Shown: positions 26,355 to 35,290 of the stretch, piece by piece
Layout of the letters: each line of letters begins with the position of its first letter
Position numbering within the stretch: the first letter of the stretch is position 1
Source of the DNA: Paraglaciecola marina
Lineage (GTDB): Bacteria > Pseudomonadota > Gammaproteobacteria > Enterobacterales > Alteromonadaceae
DNA: 64,000 nt
Assembly: GCF_004360155.1 (NCBI RefSeq)
Contig: NZ_SAIS01000008.1
Span: forward strand, 62,001 to 126,000
Direction of reading: 5' to 3'
The notes under the pieces: generated by a model
Databases searched by the model: none
The model's input: only the letters and a program-made list of their open reading frames with translations
What the model was told of the DNA's origin: nothing
Program-made: the position numbers and the translations under genes

Positions 26355-26368
26355 TGAAAGCGTTTTCA
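26355..26368. promoter_or_regulatory. LacI-type operator before the TBDR gene
   Basis: TGAAAGCGTTTTCA differs from the perfect palindrome at one base and lies 124 bases upstream of the receptor start. It supports shared control of uptake and degradation genes. Confidence 0.75.
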
Positions 26369-26491
26369 TAGAGGCTAGAACATTAACTTGCTTAAAGTGA
26401 GTATTGAAATCGCTTGGTAGTTACACAATGGAACAAACACACACATTAACAAATCATTGAAAGTTAGAACGAATCAATGAGAGGAAAGACA

Positions 26492-29482
26492 ATGCAGAAA
26501 CATGGTACTTCATTTACTAAAACACGCTTAGCGGCTAGTTTATCTATCGCTTTGGGCGTGAGCTCGATTGCTCCTGTTGCTTTGGCGCAAGAAGCGAGCG
26601 CAGATGACGTAGAAGTTATTAACGTCAAGGGTGTTCGTGGTAGCTTAATTCGCTCCATGGATGTAAAGCGCAGTAGCGACGGTATAGTAGATGTAATATC
26701 TGCTGAAGATATGGGTAAATTTCCTGACACTAACCTAGCTGAGTCTATGCAACGTATTACGGGTGTTGCTATCGATAGAAGCAATGGTGAAGGTAGTGAA
26801 ATCACAGTTCGTGGTTGGGGCCCCCAACAAAATTTAGTGTTATTCAATGGTCGTCAAATGCCTAGTTCTACTGGTAGTCGCTCATTTGATTTTGCTAATA
26901 TTGCATCTGAAGGTGTTTCTGGCGTTGAAGTACAAAAAACAGGTAATGCTGCAGTAGCTACAGGTGGTATCGGGGCCACAGTTAATATTTTAACGAATAG
27001 GCCCTTGAATAACGCGGGTACAGTTGCAGTGTTGTCAGGCAAATTAGTTAACGATACCTCTACTGATAAAGGTAGTGTTACCCCTGAAATTGCGGGTATC
27101 TACTCAACCAAATTTGACGATGGAAAATTTGGTGTGTCGATAACTGGTAGCATCCAAAAGCGTGAGAGCGGTAACCAACAAGCCCAAGTAGGTACTGGAT
27201 GGAGAAGCTTTGATGGTGAAATTGATAACGATTGGTCTGACGGTGTAGCTGACTGGGGTGGCGTGCCTAATGATGATTCTCAGATTAACCGTCCTGGTGC
27301 TGATGATATATATTCTGTTCCACAAACCACTATTTATCGTTTTGAAGAACAACAAAGAACCCGTAAAAACGCACAATTAGTATTGCAATATCGCCCTGTT
27401 GATACGCTTACCGCGACTTTAGATTATACGTTCTTTGAAAATGCAACAGCAACTCAGCATCAAGATGTATCTGCTTGGTACAACTTTGGCCCTTCTGAAA
27501 ACGTGTGGACCGACGGTCCTATCGCCTCACCTCTTTTATATTCAGAAACCTTTAGTGACCCCGCCGATTTGTCAATGGCTGCGGGTAAGTCAAGTGGTAA
27601 ATCTACTACTAACTCAATAGGTTTAAACATTGAGTGGGAAGCTACAGACGACCTTAAAGTTACTTTAGATTACCATAATTCTGATTCTGATTGGGGCGCT
27701 GACGGTCCTTGGGGAACAAGCTCAAACTTATCGATGGCTGGTTTTGTTCGTACCAGTGCAGCCACTGACTTTACAGGTGACTTACCTATTTTATCTGTAG
27801 GTGGTGGAAATGATATTGAATGGTCTGATATGCGTGTTACCGGAAGTGTGTTTGGTAATGGTGTGAATACTCAAGAAATAGAACAGACCCAATTAGATTT
27901 CGAATATAATTTGAATGACAGCACTAGCATTGATTTTGGTGTGGCCGTAAATGAAGTTAGCAACCGCGTTCAAAATGTTAACGTACAACGTAATGATTGG
28001 GGTGGTGTGGGTGAAGAGGGTGATTTTGAAGAAGAGTGGTTTGTTAAGGACACTATTCATGACAAGTTCGATGTTAGTGGTGGTGACTTCAGTGTTGCTA
28101 ATCAGTTAAATGATCCAACCCTTACCGATTTCTCTATATTAGACACCATCTTTTTCTGGGACTTTGAAGCAATTAGAGCAAGAGCTGCAGAGCTTTATGA
28201 TAATACTTCCTCAATTATTGGTGATTGTGGTAACTCTTTCTGCCCATCTACACAATTTGACCAAGAAGAGGACCGAACTACTAACGAGAAAAGTACTTCT
28301 GCATACGTGAAAGTTAACTGGGAAACCGACATTGGTGACATGTACCTTAGACTTGACGGTGGTTTACGTTACGAGAAAACTGAAGTGGTATCTACCTCAG
28401 CGGTTGTTGCTTACGATAGTGCTGCTTGGGTTGCTGATACTGAAATTGTGCTAAATAACGATGGTCAGGCTTTTTTAAATCAAAAAGGTGATTACGATTA
28501 TTTACTGCCTAGTTTAAATGTTTCTCTTGAAGTGACTGATGACATTGTTGTTCGTGCAGCTTATAGTGAAACCATTAGTCGTTCTGATTACTCTAATTTA
28601 TTAGGTGGAACATCAGTGGCTAGTTTAGCAAATCAGGCTGGCGGTAGCGGTAGTGCCGGTAACCCTTCTTTATTACCTCTAGAATCGACTAACTTTGATT
28701 TGTCTTTTGAGTGGTATTACGACGATGTAAGTTATGTGTCTGTTGGTTATTTTACTAAAGATGTAGTTAACTTTATCTCAAGTGTTAATGTAGATTCAGA
28801 CGTATTTAACTTAGCTAACCCTGCTGACGGTGAAAAATCTGATGCTGCTAGAGCGGCATTAGATTCTGGTGCTACTGGTGCAGAAATTAGAGAATATATA
28901 TTTGCTAATTATGCAGATGACCCATATGTTGATGTAATTAATCAAATTATTACTGGCGATCCCGCTACCGATAATACTTTGATATTTACAGTTGGTACGC
29001 CAACTAACTCCAATGAGAGCAGAACTGTTGATGGACTAGAGTTGGCTGTTCAGCACTTTTTCGGTGAGTCTGGATTTGGTGTAATGGCAAACTACACTTA
29101 TGTGAACTCTGACTTAGAGTATGATAACTATATTCTTGAAGATCAGGCTGCAATTTTGGGCCTAAGTGATACGGCTAACCTAATTGGTGTTTATGAGAAG
29201 GATGGATTATCAGTACGTATAGCCTATAACTGGCGAGATGAGTTCTTGAACGCTCGTGGTCAAGACACAGGCCAGAATGCACCACAATATACTGAAGAAT
29301 ATTCACAATGGGATCTCAACGCAAGTTATGAAATTCCATCAGTTGAAGGTTTATCAGTGTTTGTTGAAGCATTAAACATCACCGATGAATATACTCGCAT
29401 TAGTGGACGAGCCACTGAGCAAGTATTGAACTTGACTCAAACTGGAGCCCGTTACAACGTAGGCGCTAGATATCGTTTCTAG
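26492..29482 (+). CDS. TonB-dependent outer-membrane receptor (oligosaccharide type)
   Basis: 996 residues from ATG 26492, with AGAGGA eight bases before it; an ATG five codons upstream is weaker. A signal peptide ends near ALAQ (about residue 33), a TonB-box-like VEVINVKGVRGSL follows, then the plug domain (FPDTNLAESMQRITGVAIDR, VLFNGRQMP, VEVQKTGNAAVATGGIGATVNI) and a long beta-barrel ending in GARYNVGARYRF. This class typically imports oligosaccharides in alteromonads and xanthomonads. The barrel has a Gly/Asn/Asp-rich composition as usual. Shared operators and the divergent GH94/GH5 operon suggest cellodextrins or related beta-glucans as ligand. Confidence 0.93.
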   Translation: MQKHGTSFTKTRLAASLSIALGVSSIAPVALAQEASADDVEVINVKGVRGSLIRSMDVKRSSDGIVDVISAEDMGKFPDTNLAESMQRITGVAIDRSNGEGSEITVRGWGPQQNLVLFNGRQMPSSTGSRSFDFANIASEGVSGVEVQKTGNAAVATGGIGATVNILTNRPLNNAGTVAVLSGKLVNDTSTDKGSVTPEIAGIYSTKFDDGKFGVSITGSIQKRESGNQQAQVGTGWRSFDGEIDNDWSDGVADWGGVPNDDSQINRPGADDIYSVPQTTIYRFEEQQRTRKNAQLVLQYRPVDTLTATLDYTFFENATATQHQDVSAWYNFGPSENVWTDGPIASPLLYSETFSDPADLSMAAGKSSGKSTTNSIGLNIEWEATDDLKVTLDYHNSDSDWGADGPWGTSSNLSMAGFVRTSAATDFTGDLPILSVGGGNDIEWSDMRVTGSVFGNGVNTQEIEQTQLDFEYNLNDSTSIDFGVAVNEVSNRVQNVNVQRNDWGGVGEEGDFEEEWFVKDTIHDKFDVSGGDFSVANQLNDPTLTDFSILDTIFFWDFEAIRARAAELYDNTSSIIGDCGNSFCPSTQFDQEEDRTTNEKSTSAYVKVNWETDIGDMYLRLDGGLRYEKTEVVSTSAVVAYDSAAWVADTEIVLNNDGQAFLNQKGDYDYLLPSLNVSLEVTDDIVVRAAYSETISRSDYSNLLGGTSVASLANQAGGSGSAGNPSLLPLESTNFDLSFEWYYDDVSYVSVGYFTKDVVNFISSVNVDSDVFNLANPADGEKSDAARAALDSGATGAEIREYIFANYADDPYVDVINQIITGDPATDNTLIFTVGTPTNSNESRTVDGLELAVQHFFGESGFGVMANYTYVNSDLEYDNYILEDQAAILGLSDTANLIGVYEKDGLSVRIAYNWRDEFLNARGQDTGQNAPQYTEEYSQWDLNASYEIPSVEGLSVFVEALNITDEYTRISGRATEQVLNLTQTGARYNVGARYRF

Positions 29483-29500
29483 AGTCTAATTTGACTAAGA

Positions 29501-29532
29501 AAGGGGTCACGTTAGTGGCTCCTTTTTTGTTT
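29501..29532 (+). terminator. Terminator after the TBDR gene
   Basis: AAGGGGTCAC (29501-29510) pairs imperfectly with GTGGCTCCTT (29515-29524), followed by a T-rich run. It would separate the receptor from the halogenase genes at least partly. Confidence 0.7.
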
Positions 29533-29595
29533 ATAAAAGGCATTAGTATCCTAATAATTTGGTATATTAACTGGATGTTGTAAGTGAGAAAGCTG

Positions 29596-31155
29596 ATGCA
29601 TAAACAGATTTCAAAAATTGTGATAGTTGGTGGTGGTTCAGCGGGTTGGATTACTGCTGGTATATTAGCTGCAAAGCACAATTGTAAGTTGTCACCATCT
29701 GTTCAAGTGAGTGTGATTGAGTCTGCAGATATTGCTACCGTGGGAGTAGGTGAAGGTACTTGGCCTTCAATGCGCGCTACGTTAAAAGACATGGGCATTT
29801 CTGAAACTGACTTTATCAAACAGTGTGACGTTAGCTTCAAGCAGGGCTCTAAGTTTGTTAACTGGCAAACTGGCGAAAATGATGCTTATTATCATCCTTT
29901 CACACCACCTGTTGGTTTACCTGAGTTCAATATCGCCCCATATTGGTTGGCTGTTAAAGATAAGGTTAGCTTTGCTGATGCAGTGTGTACCCAAGGGATA
30001 TTGTCTGAAAAATATCTAGCCCCTAAGCAAATCTCTACCCCTGAATACGCCTTTAATCTAAATTATGGTTATCACCTAGATGCAAGTAAGTTTGCTGAGT
30101 TTTTAAAACAACATTGTACTGAAAATTTAGGTGTGGAGCATATTCAAGGGAAAGTCATTAAGGTCAATAATGATAATGAAGGTTACATTCATTCCTTAGA
30201 TTTAGAGTCTCAGCAAGCTATTTATGGTGACTTGTTTATTGATTGCACTGGTTTCTCTTCACTATTGCTAGGGCAGCATTATCAGGTTCCTTTTGAGTCT
30301 AAAAAGCGCATATTAATGAACGATTCGGCAGTGGCCATACAAGTTCCCTATGAAAGTGATTCAAGTCCAATTGCTTCATGTACCATTTCTACAGCACAAA
30401 AATCGGGCTGGACATGGGATATCGGTTTACCTACAAGGAGGGGAGCTGGTTATGTGTATTCGAGTACCCACTGTGATGACACCGAAGCACAGCAAACCCT
30501 TTTCGAATATCTCCAAAATACAGGTGTCCCTGCCAATGTTTTAGATAAGGTAACGCCTAGAAAAATTTCATTTACCCCTGGACACAGAAAAGAATTTTGG
30601 CATAAAAATGCAGTGGCTATTGGTATTTCCGCTGGATTTATTGAGCCACTTGAAGCCTCAGCTTTGGTATTAATTGAACTATCTGCTCGCTTGGTTTCCG
30701 AACAGTTACCGCAGAATAGAGAGCACATGGCTATAGTCTCTAATAGGTTTAATGATACCTTTAACTATCGTTGGCAGCGCATTGTGGATTTTTTAAAACT
30801 CCATTACGTGTTAAGCAAAAGAGATGACTCTGAGTATTGGAAAGCTATGAGCAGTGCGGATTCTACTCCTGATTCTTTGAAAGAGTTACTGGAGCTATGG
30901 AAGTATCAAACTCCTAGTAAATACGATAACCAACAAGCAGAAGAGTTGTTTCCTTTTGCTAGTTTTCAGTATGTCTTGTACGGTATGGGGTATGAAACTC
31001 AGCTTAGTGAAAGTGACATTAAGCCACATAATGTTCAAGAAAGTCAGCGTTTATTTAAAGAAAATCAACAGCATCTATCTAGGCTTAATCAAGCATTACC
31101 TAGTAATAGAGAGTTGCTTAATAAAATTAATCAATATGGTTTATCCCGTATATAA
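29596..31155 (+). CDS. Flavin-dependent tryptophan-halogenase-like protein 1
   Basis: 519 residues of the flavin halogenase family, which halogenates electron-rich aromatic substrates using FADH2, halide and oxygen. The FAD motif is IVGGGSAGW (10-18). Lys82 in SFKQGSKFVNW aligns with the catalytic Lys79 of PrnA/RebH. GWTWDIGLP (271-279) is the halogenase GWxWxIP motif with one extra residue, and SAGFIEPLEAS carries the conserved acidic segment. The start is ATG 29596; a GTG four codons earlier is less likely. Relatives sit beside TBDR genes in Xanthomonas, Caulobacter and alteromonads, and their natural substrates are unknown. Halogenating activity is not established for this copy. Confidence 0.87.
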   Translation: MHKQISKIVIVGGGSAGWITAGILAAKHNCKLSPSVQVSVIESADIATVGVGEGTWPSMRATLKDMGISETDFIKQCDVSFKQGSKFVNWQTGENDAYYHPFTPPVGLPEFNIAPYWLAVKDKVSFADAVCTQGILSEKYLAPKQISTPEYAFNLNYGYHLDASKFAEFLKQHCTENLGVEHIQGKVIKVNNDNEGYIHSLDLESQQAIYGDLFIDCTGFSSLLLGQHYQVPFESKKRILMNDSAVAIQVPYESDSSPIASCTISTAQKSGWTWDIGLPTRRGAGYVYSSTHCDDTEAQQTLFEYLQNTGVPANVLDKVTPRKISFTPGHRKEFWHKNAVAIGISAGFIEPLEASALVLIELSARLVSEQLPQNREHMAIVSNRFNDTFNYRWQRIVDFLKLHYVLSKRDDSEYWKAMSSADSTPDSLKELLELWKYQTPSKYDNQQAEELFPFASFQYVLYGMGYETQLSESDIKPHNVQESQRLFKENQQHLSRLNQALPSNRELLNKINQYGLSRI

Positions 31156-31192
31156 ATATAACTAGTCAGTCAGTTGGAGATAAAAGAGCCCT

Positions 31193-31921
31193 ATGACTAA
31201 TACAGTACTTTTAAACAGTATCGATCATAAAGACGTACGTGTTGTTACTTCTTTTGGTGAGCAGTATGGCGATAACGTCTGGTATACCGCCACTTTTCCT
31301 TTGGAGTTCAGGAGCATCCAAGCTCACTATCCTATATTTTTCCAAAAGGATCCAAATACCGGTGGTTTTTATCCGGTTGCTATGACGGGTTTTCAAGAAA
31401 GTGAAAATCTATTCCTTGAAGGCGATAAATGGAATGCCGGTTATGTGCCGCTAATGATTAAGCGCCAACCTTTTTTTATCGGTAAGCAAGATAAATTAGA
31501 AGAGGGTAAAACCACCGAACATAGAGTGATTCATATTGACTTGGACAGCCCGAGAATCAGTGATAGTAATGGGCAAGAATTGTTTGTTGAATTTGGTGCC
31601 AGTAGTCCGTTTTTAACTGAAATGGCTGATATGCTAGAAACTATCCATCACGGTATGGAAACCAATCAAGCCTTCGTACAGAGCTTGTTAAAGTACGACT
31701 TAATTGAATCTTTTACCTTAGATATCGAACTCAATGATGGCTCACAACATAACATGATTGGCTTCTATACCATTCAGGAAGATAACTTACGTACCCTAGA
31801 CAAAGATGCCCTTGCTGAATTACATCAAGCAGGATTTTTAGAGTCTGCCTATATGATGCTGGCTTCTCAATCTAACTTACGTAATTTGATTGATTTAAAA
31901 AATAAGCGTAATGGCTTGTAA
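31193..31921 (+). CDS. SapC-family protein
   Basis: 242 residues of the SapC family, named from a Campylobacter surface-array protein locus. Typical segments are SIQAHYPIFFQKDPNTGGFYPVAMTGF in two halves, LFLEGDKWNAGYVPLMIKRQPF, and the late LDIELNDGSQHNMIGFYTIQED. It has no signal peptide. Biochemical function is unknown. The family recurs next to TBDR and tryptophan-halogenase-like genes, as here. GGAG lies upstream of ATG 31193, and it is 37 bp downstream of halogenase 1. Confidence 0.87.
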   Translation: MTNTVLLNSIDHKDVRVVTSFGEQYGDNVWYTATFPLEFRSIQAHYPIFFQKDPNTGGFYPVAMTGFQESENLFLEGDKWNAGYVPLMIKRQPFFIGKQDKLEEGKTTEHRVIHIDLDSPRISDSNGQELFVEFGASSPFLTEMADMLETIHHGMETNQAFVQSLLKYDLIESFTLDIELNDGSQHNMIGFYTIQEDNLRTLDKDALAELHQAGFLESAYMMLASQSNLRNLIDLKNKRNGL

Positions 31922-31971
31922 GTTTTATTTATGAGCGGATCGTACCGAAGCCAATGTTGGAATTTTCATAG

Positions 31972-32976
31972 ATGACTAGTATTGAAGTTATTGAAGGGGT
32001 TACTCCGGATACTTTATCTAAAGAGTTATTAAATTCTGATACCCCTATTTTGTTGAAAGGTTTCGGTAAAGATTGGCCATTGCCACAACTTGCTGACGAA
32101 CATGATAAATCAGCCATGGATTACCTAATGGAATTTTACCGTGGAATGCATGTGTCTGCAGGGTTGGGAGACCCTAAATGCAAAGGGCGAATTTTCTATA
32201 ATGAAGAAGTGACTGGCTTTAATTTTAAAGCCGGTAATGTGCAGTTGAATAAAGTATTCGAGCGAATATTACAGCACAGTAAAGATCAAAACCCACCTGC
32301 AGTTTATATCGGTTCTACTAATGTTGAGAAATTATTACCAGGTTTTAGGGAACAACACTTTGTTGATTTAACTGCAGAAAACGCAGTAACCAATATTTGG
32401 ATAGGTAACCAGTCTCGAATTGCTGCCCATTATGATTTTCCGGCTAACCTTGCATGTTGTTTATTTGGTCAGAGGCGTTTTACATTATTCCCTCCCGAGC
32501 AATTAGAAAACTTATATGTAGGACCATTAGAGCTGTCTCCTGGTGGCCAAGAGATCAGTATGGTTGACTTTGCCGACCCAGATTTTGAAAAGTATCCAAA
32601 ATTTAAAACAGCACTTAAGGCGTCAATTGTTGCTGATTTAGACCCTGGTGATGCCTTATTTTTACCAGGAATGTGGTGGCATCATGTTGAAGCATTTCAA
32701 TCTTTAAATGTGTTAATGACCCATTGGTGGCGCCCTGAACCTTTAATAGGTGGGCGACCTATGGATGCATTACAGCTCGCAATAATGAGCGTTAGAGATT
32801 TGCCTAAAGAACAACGTGAAGCGTGGAAAAATCAATTTAATTATTATGTTTTTGAACATGACAAGCATAATCATGTACATATTCCTGAAGACGCACAAGG
32901 AATGTTACACACGCCAATTACTGAAAGTGCAGTAATGAATATAAAAAGAAATGTAATTAATAAGCTTAAAAGCTAG
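31972..32976 (+). CDS. Cupin-8/JmjC-like Fe(II) oxygenase-type protein
   Basis: 334 residues of the cupin-8 (JmjC-like) family. The likely Fe(II) ligands are His and Asp in IAAHYDFPANLACCLFG, and His in LPGMWWHHVEAF. PILLKGFGKDWP near the N-terminus and RRFTLFPPEQLENLYVGPLE are typical of the family, whose members include protein hydroxylases and poorly characterised proteins. It probably uses 2-oxoglutarate. Substrate unknown. Located between SapC and halogenase 2 with a gap of 18 bp to the latter, so cotranscribed. Confidence 0.87.
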   Translation: MTSIEVIEGVTPDTLSKELLNSDTPILLKGFGKDWPLPQLADEHDKSAMDYLMEFYRGMHVSAGLGDPKCKGRIFYNEEVTGFNFKAGNVQLNKVFERILQHSKDQNPPAVYIGSTNVEKLLPGFREQHFVDLTAENAVTNIWIGNQSRIAAHYDFPANLACCLFGQRRFTLFPPEQLENLYVGPLELSPGGQEISMVDFADPDFEKYPKFKTALKASIVADLDPGDALFLPGMWWHHVEAFQSLNVLMTHWWRPEPLIGGRPMDALQLAIMSVRDLPKEQREAWKNQFNYYVFEHDKHNHVHIPEDAQGMLHTPITESAVMNIKRNVINKLKS

Positions 32977-32994
32977 CAGAGTCAGGATTTAAAA

Positions 32995-34494
32995 ATGAAT
33001 AAGCAACTATCAAAAGTAAAACGTGTCGTCATTGCAGGTGGAGGAACCGCTGGTTGGATGACCGCCGCAGCAATGGGGAAATTGATAGGCAAAACCATTG
33101 ATATTACTTTAATAGAATCTGACGAAATTGGCACGGTTGGTGTGGGTGAAGCAACCATACCCACTTTACACATATTTCATCGATTGTTAGGTATCAAGCC
33201 CGCCGAATTGATGGCTGCAACTAATGCAACATTCAAACTAGGTATTTCATTTGAGAACTGGCGCCAAGTTGACCAAAACTACATGCATTCCTTTGGTTTT
33301 TTGGGGAAAGACTGCTGGGCAGGTGGCTTTCAACATTTTTGGTTAAAGGGCCTAGAAAAAGGTTTTAGTAGCCATGATATTGGGGATTATTGTGCTGAGC
33401 ATTTAGCCGCTCGCGAAAATAAATTTGCCATCTTAGCCAACCAAGAGTTTAACCATGCTTATCATTTTGATGCTAGCCTATATGCTAAGTTTTTAAGAAA
33501 AATAGCTGAGGATAACGGCGTGAAGCGCCGTGAAGGTAAAATTGAAAAAGTGAATGTTGATCCTGAAAGTGGCTTTATTACATCTTTGGATATGGCTGAT
33601 AACTCTGTTGTTGAAGGTGACTTATTCATTGATTGCAGTGGCTTTAATGGGTTGCTAATTGAAGAGGCATTACATACTGGCTTTGAAGATTGGTCTCACT
33701 GGTTACCTTGCGACCGAGCAGTGGCAGTGCAAACCGAAAATGTACAGGCTGCTATTCCTTATACCCGTTCTATCGCCAGAACCGCTGGTTGGCAATGGCG
33801 TATTCCTTTACAAAGTCGTACCGGGAACGGCCATGTATTTTGTAGCCGTTATATGTCTGATGATGAAGGTAAGCAACTACTACTTGATAATGTTGAAGGT
33901 AAATTACTGACTGACCCTAGAGTCATTAAGTTTAGAACCGGAACTCGCCGTAAGCACTGGAATAAAAACTGTGTCGCAATCGGTTTATCCAGCGGTTTTA
34001 TTGAGCCTTTAGAATCCACCAGTATTCACTTAATACAAAGGGGGATTATCAGGTTACTTCAGAATTTCCCAAAAGAAGGGATCCGTCAGCCAGATATTGA
34101 TCACTTCAATAAACTCACTGAGTTTGAAACTGAAGGGATCCGTGATTTTATAATCCTGCATTACCATGTAACGGAGAGGCGTGACTCAGCATTCTGGAAT
34201 TATTGTCGTACTATGCCTATTCCAGACTCCTTGCAGCATCGTATTGATCTGTTTAAACAAACCGGAAAGGTCTTTAAAGAGCTTGATGAGTTATTTGGTG
34301 AAAGCTCTTGGTTACAGGTAATGTTGGGGCAGGGCTTACAACCAGAACAGTATCACTCTATTGTAGATATGATGGATGATAATGAGCTGGAAAACTTTTT
34401 AGAAAGCATTAGAAAATCAGTGAGAGCTCGAGTGAATGCACTACCCATGCATAATGATTTTATTAATCATCATTGCAAATCAAATGTTGTTTAA
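32995..34494 (+). CDS. Flavin-dependent tryptophan-halogenase-like protein 2
   Basis: 499 residues, a second flavin halogenase-type protein in the same operon. FAD motif VIAGGGTAGW (12-21). The Lys of the ATFKLGISFENWR segment (Lys81) matches the catalytic Lys position. GWQWRIPL (265-272) is the standard GWxWxIP motif, and SSGFIEPLEST carries the acidic segment. It shares the fold with protein 1 but differs widely, so the two are old paralogues rather than a recent duplication. The 18-bp gap after the cupin gene implies cotranscription. Substrate unknown; BrvH and Xcc halogenases from similar loci brominate indole in vitro. Confidence 0.88.
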   Translation: MNKQLSKVKRVVIAGGGTAGWMTAAAMGKLIGKTIDITLIESDEIGTVGVGEATIPTLHIFHRLLGIKPAELMAATNATFKLGISFENWRQVDQNYMHSFGFLGKDCWAGGFQHFWLKGLEKGFSSHDIGDYCAEHLAARENKFAILANQEFNHAYHFDASLYAKFLRKIAEDNGVKRREGKIEKVNVDPESGFITSLDMADNSVVEGDLFIDCSGFNGLLIEEALHTGFEDWSHWLPCDRAVAVQTENVQAAIPYTRSIARTAGWQWRIPLQSRTGNGHVFCSRYMSDDEGKQLLLDNVEGKLLTDPRVIKFRTGTRRKHWNKNCVAIGLSSGFIEPLESTSIHLIQRGIIRLLQNFPKEGIRQPDIDHFNKLTEFETEGIRDFIILHYHVTERRDSAFWNYCRTMPIPDSLQHRIDLFKQTGKVFKELDELFGESSWLQVMLGQGLQPEQYHSIVDMMDDNELENFLESIRKSVRARVNALPMHNDFINHHCKSNVV

Positions 34495-34511
34495 ATTCGT
34501 GGTAAAAGCCA

Positions 34512-35237
34512 TTGTCTAAACCTCAGTCTATTATTCATGTTAACCCAAACTCTAGGCCTGTAATTCGAAATATAGGGCTAGAGCAAACCCCTATTATAGT
34601 GATTGATGATTTCGCCTTAGATTTAGATAATATTAAGTCTAAAGCGATTGAATCAGAAGAGTTCGCACAGGTTAAACGGGGGCAATCTATGTACCCCGGA
34701 GTTCGGGTAAAGCTTCCCAAAGAGTATGTGGTTGATGTGTTAACGCCATTACAAAGTCTAATTAGACAAACCTATACAGTCCCTCCAACTCATAGAATGA
34801 AGCCAATGCTGTATGTGTATTCATTAATATCGACCCAGCCTCAAGACTTAAGTTTGCTGCAACGCATGCCCCATTTTGACACTTTTCGGCCTTATTATTT
34901 TGCGGCACTGCATTATTTAAACGATGGTCCATTCGGTGCCACTGCTTTCTTCCGTCATAAGCCTACTGGTTTTGAAAAAATCACCCCAGATAGAGAGCAA
35001 ACTTATTATCAATCAGCTAAACAGTTTGTGAAAGAAAATGGCGAACCCCCCCAAGAATATTTTGTAAAATCAAACGATCATTTTGAGTGTTACGATAAAG
35101 TCGAATACAAGACGAATAGATTGGTTCTCTATCCGGGGTACCTACTGCACTCAATTTTAATTAATAAAGATACCGATATTGATCCGAACCCGAAAACTGG
35201 ACGATTAACCGCTAATATTTTCTTGGAGTTTTGCTAA
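34512..35237 (+). CDS. DUF6445-like putative 2OG-Fe(II) oxygenase
   Basis: 241 residues, probably starting at TTG 34512. The visible pattern MPHFDTFRPYYFAALHYLN, then GYLLHSIL, then TGRLTANIF fits an HxD...H...R double-stranded beta-helix site for Fe(II) and 2-oxoglutarate. The N-terminus VIDDFALDLDNI resembles prolyl-hydroxylase-type proteins. Such genes commonly close the TBDR/halogenase/SapC cluster in alteromonads. No enzymatic function is established; the ligand assignment is from the pattern only. Last gene of the operon, 17 bp after halogenase 2. Confidence 0.72.
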   Translation: MSKPQSIIHVNPNSRPVIRNIGLEQTPIIVIDDFALDLDNIKSKAIESEEFAQVKRGQSMYPGVRVKLPKEYVVDVLTPLQSLIRQTYTVPPTHRMKPMLYVYSLISTQPQDLSLLQRMPHFDTFRPYYFAALHYLNDGPFGATAFFRHKPTGFEKITPDREQTYYQSAKQFVKENGEPPQEYFVKSNDHFECYDKVEYKTNRLVLYPGYLLHSILINKDTDIDPNPKTGRLTANIFLEFC

Positions 35238-35290
35238 GCCTTTGTATGTATCGCTAGCAACCTAAGTTTCTGTTGACCGACTTGGCTAGC

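Larger units (their letters stand above)
25791..26491. other. Divergent regulatory region between transporter operon and TBDR
   Basis: This gap of about 700 bases contains no gene. It is very AT-rich in the middle and holds two LacI-type palindromes, one near each flanking gene. The TBDR-side part (26350-26491) probably forms a long 5' leader. No riboswitch or other RNA structure could be recognised. Confidence 0.6.
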
